A stretch of DNA of 5,602 nucleotides, taken from contig DOUW01000432.1 in the NCBI GenBank assembly GCA_003520365.1, positions 292 to 5,893 of the forward strand, written 5' to 3'. The first letter of the stretch is position 1. Each line of letters opens with the position of its first letter. Origin of the DNA: Massilia sp. (lineage in GTDB: Bacteria > Pseudomonadota > Gammaproteobacteria > Burkholderiales > Burkholderiaceae_D). Positions 4,506 to 5,602 of this stretch are shown here, one piece after another. The position numbers and the translations under genes are program-made. The notes beneath the pieces are model-generated. The model did not search any database and had not been told where the DNA came from. It saw only the letters and a list, made by a program, of their open reading frames with translations.

Positions 4506-5602
4506 ATGAAACCGACCACCCTGAAACTCCTGCTGCTGTGCGCCGCCATCGGCGCCAGCCCCGCCGCGCTTGCTGCCGCCACCCTGGTCCAGGACGTGCG
4601 CGTGTTCGACGGCAAAGCCGTGCATGAACGCCGCTCGGTGCTGTTCGAGAACGGCGTCATCGCCAACGCCGATTTCCGTGGCCCGCCGCCGGCGGGGACG
4701 CGTGTGGTGAGCGGCGCCGGCCGCACCCTGCTGCCTGGCCTGATCGACGCCCACACCCACGTCTTCCGCTGGCAGGAATTGCCGGTGCTGTTCGGCGTGA
4801 CCACCCAGGTCGACATGTTCACCGACCTCAAGCTCATGAAGCAGGCCAAGCAGGAGATGGCGCAGGGCAGCCGGCACGACCATGCCGACCTGTTCTCGGC
4901 CGGCACGCTGGTCACCGCGCCGCACGGCCACGGCACCCAGTTCGGCGTCGTCATCCCCACCATCACCGGGCCGCAGCAGGCCCAGGCCTTCGTCGACGCG
5001 CGCATCGCCGAAGGCTCGGACTTCATCAAGATCGTCATGGAAAGCGGCTACGGCATGCCCTCGCTCGACCTGGCGACGGCCAAGGCGGTGATCGACGCGG
5101 CCCACCTGCGCGGCAAGCTGGCCGTGGTCCACATCGGCAACGAAAAGGATGCGCGCGCGGTGCTGGAAGCGGGCGCCGACGGCCTGGTGCACCTGTATCC
5201 GGGAGAGTCCGGCGACGCCGAGGGGCTGGCGCGCCTGGCCGCCAGCCACGGCGCCTTCGTGATCCCGACCTTCACGGTACTCGAGAGCATGGCCGGCTGG
5301 CGCGGCGACGACCTGCTCGCCAACCCGGCCCTGGCCGCCTTGCTCGACAAGGATGGCCAGGCGCCGCTCAAGGCACGCTACGGCAACAAGGAACGCGCGG
5401 CGATGCTGGTGGCGCCGAAGCTGGTGACCGCCGCCATGTTCAAGGCCGGCGTGCCGGTGCTGGCCGGCACCGACGCCGGCAACCCCGGCACGCAATATGG
5501 CATCAGCATGCACCGCGAGCTGAAGGCGCTGGTCGAAGCGGGCCTTACGCCGGTGCAGGCGCTGGCGGCGGCCACCAGCGAGCCGGCGCGCGTGTTCAAG
5601 CT
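4506..5602 (+). CDS. exported metal-dependent amidohydrolase (imidazolonepropionase/prolidase-like), 3' end cut by window
   Basis: The reading frame is open for 365 codons to the right edge without a stop, so the C-terminus is missing; relatives are usually about 400-450 residues. A Sec signal peptide is clear: MKPTT, a hydrophobic stretch at about 6-20, and cleavage after ALA (21-23). Cys12 follows Leu, not Gly/Ala/Ser, so it is not a lipoprotein site. A small beta-sandwich strand region (about 25-75) precedes the TIM-barrel. Metal ligands of the amidohydrolase superfamily can be placed: His83 and His85 (DAHTH), Lys175 (FIKIVMESG, probable carboxylated lysine), His209 (VVHIGN), His229 (LVHLYPG) and catalytic Asp323 (AGTDAG). 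This pattern fits the COG1228 branch, which includes imidazolonepropionases and Xaa-Pro dipeptidase-like enzymes. Export to the periplasm argues against histidine catabolism and favours a peptide, amide or lactam substrate, but the substrate is unknown. It probably has its own transcription unit, separate from the ruv cluster. Confidence 0.9.
   Translation, partial: MKPTTLKLLLLCAAIGASPAALAAATLVQDVRVFDGKAVHERRSVLFENGVIANADFRGPPPAGTRVVSGAGRTLLPGLIDAHTHVFRWQELPVLFGVTTQVDMFTDLKLMKQAKQEMAQGSRHDHADLFSAGTLVTAPHGHGTQFGVVIPTITGPQQAQAFVDARIAEGSDFIKIVMESGYGMPSLDLATAKAVIDAAHLRGKLAVVHIGNEKDARAVLEAGADGLVHLYPGESGDAEGLARLAASHGAFVIPTFTVLESMAGWRGDDLLANPALAALLDKDGQAPLKARYGNKERAAMLVAPKLVTAAMFKAGVPVLAGTDAGNPGTQYGISMHRELKALVEAGLTPVQALAAATSEPARVFK

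Noticed and set aside
4245..5513. 422-codon open frame on the minus strand opposite the amidohydrolase
   Set aside because: The His/Arg/Gly-rich translation is typical of antisense shadow in GC-rich DNA. The plus strand carries a signal peptide and complete metal-ligand motifs.

Overview
The window is high-GC chromosomal DNA from what looks like a Betaproteobacterium of the Burkholderiales. An Oxalobacteraceae/Massilia-like origin is my best guess, based on the near-canonical RuvB and RuvA sequences, the compact ruvC-ruvA-ruvB order and the GC-rich codon use. It is core genome with ordinary accessory neighbours. I see no insertion sequence, phage gene, CRISPR array, tRNA or rRNA.

Left part (1-1485): a short GC-rich 10-bp tandem repeat runs off the left edge. 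Next come a LysR-type regulator on the minus strand (47-940) and, divergent from it, a small four-helix membrane protein of the PACE efflux family (1057-1485). The 116-bp gap between them is AT-rich. It holds a perfect 12-bp palindrome and a plausible promoter for the efflux gene, so this looks like a regulator/target pair.

Middle (1486-4413): a 216-bp gap carries a perfect 11-bp-stem inverted repeat, a LexA-type CTGT-N8-ACAG site and a promoter whose -10 lies only 8 nt before the ruvC start. The Holliday-junction genes ruvC, ruvA and ruvB follow in one direction with short gaps, then a UPF0178/DUF188 (YaiI/YqxD) gene 22 bp after ruvB. RuvA binds the four-way junction, RuvB drives branch migration and RuvC cuts the junction. 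The LexA-like site suggests that the whole cluster is induced by DNA damage.

Right part (4414-5602): after a 92-bp gap with a good Shine-Dalgarno sequence, an exported metal-dependent amidohydrolase begins and runs off the right edge after 365 codons.

No wholly new system is evident. The points most worth checking are the predicted SOS control and near-leaderless start of ruvC, the two perfect hairpins (before ruvC and across the ruvA stop), the palindrome in the LysR/PACE divergent promoter, and the link of the DUF188 gene to ruvCAB.
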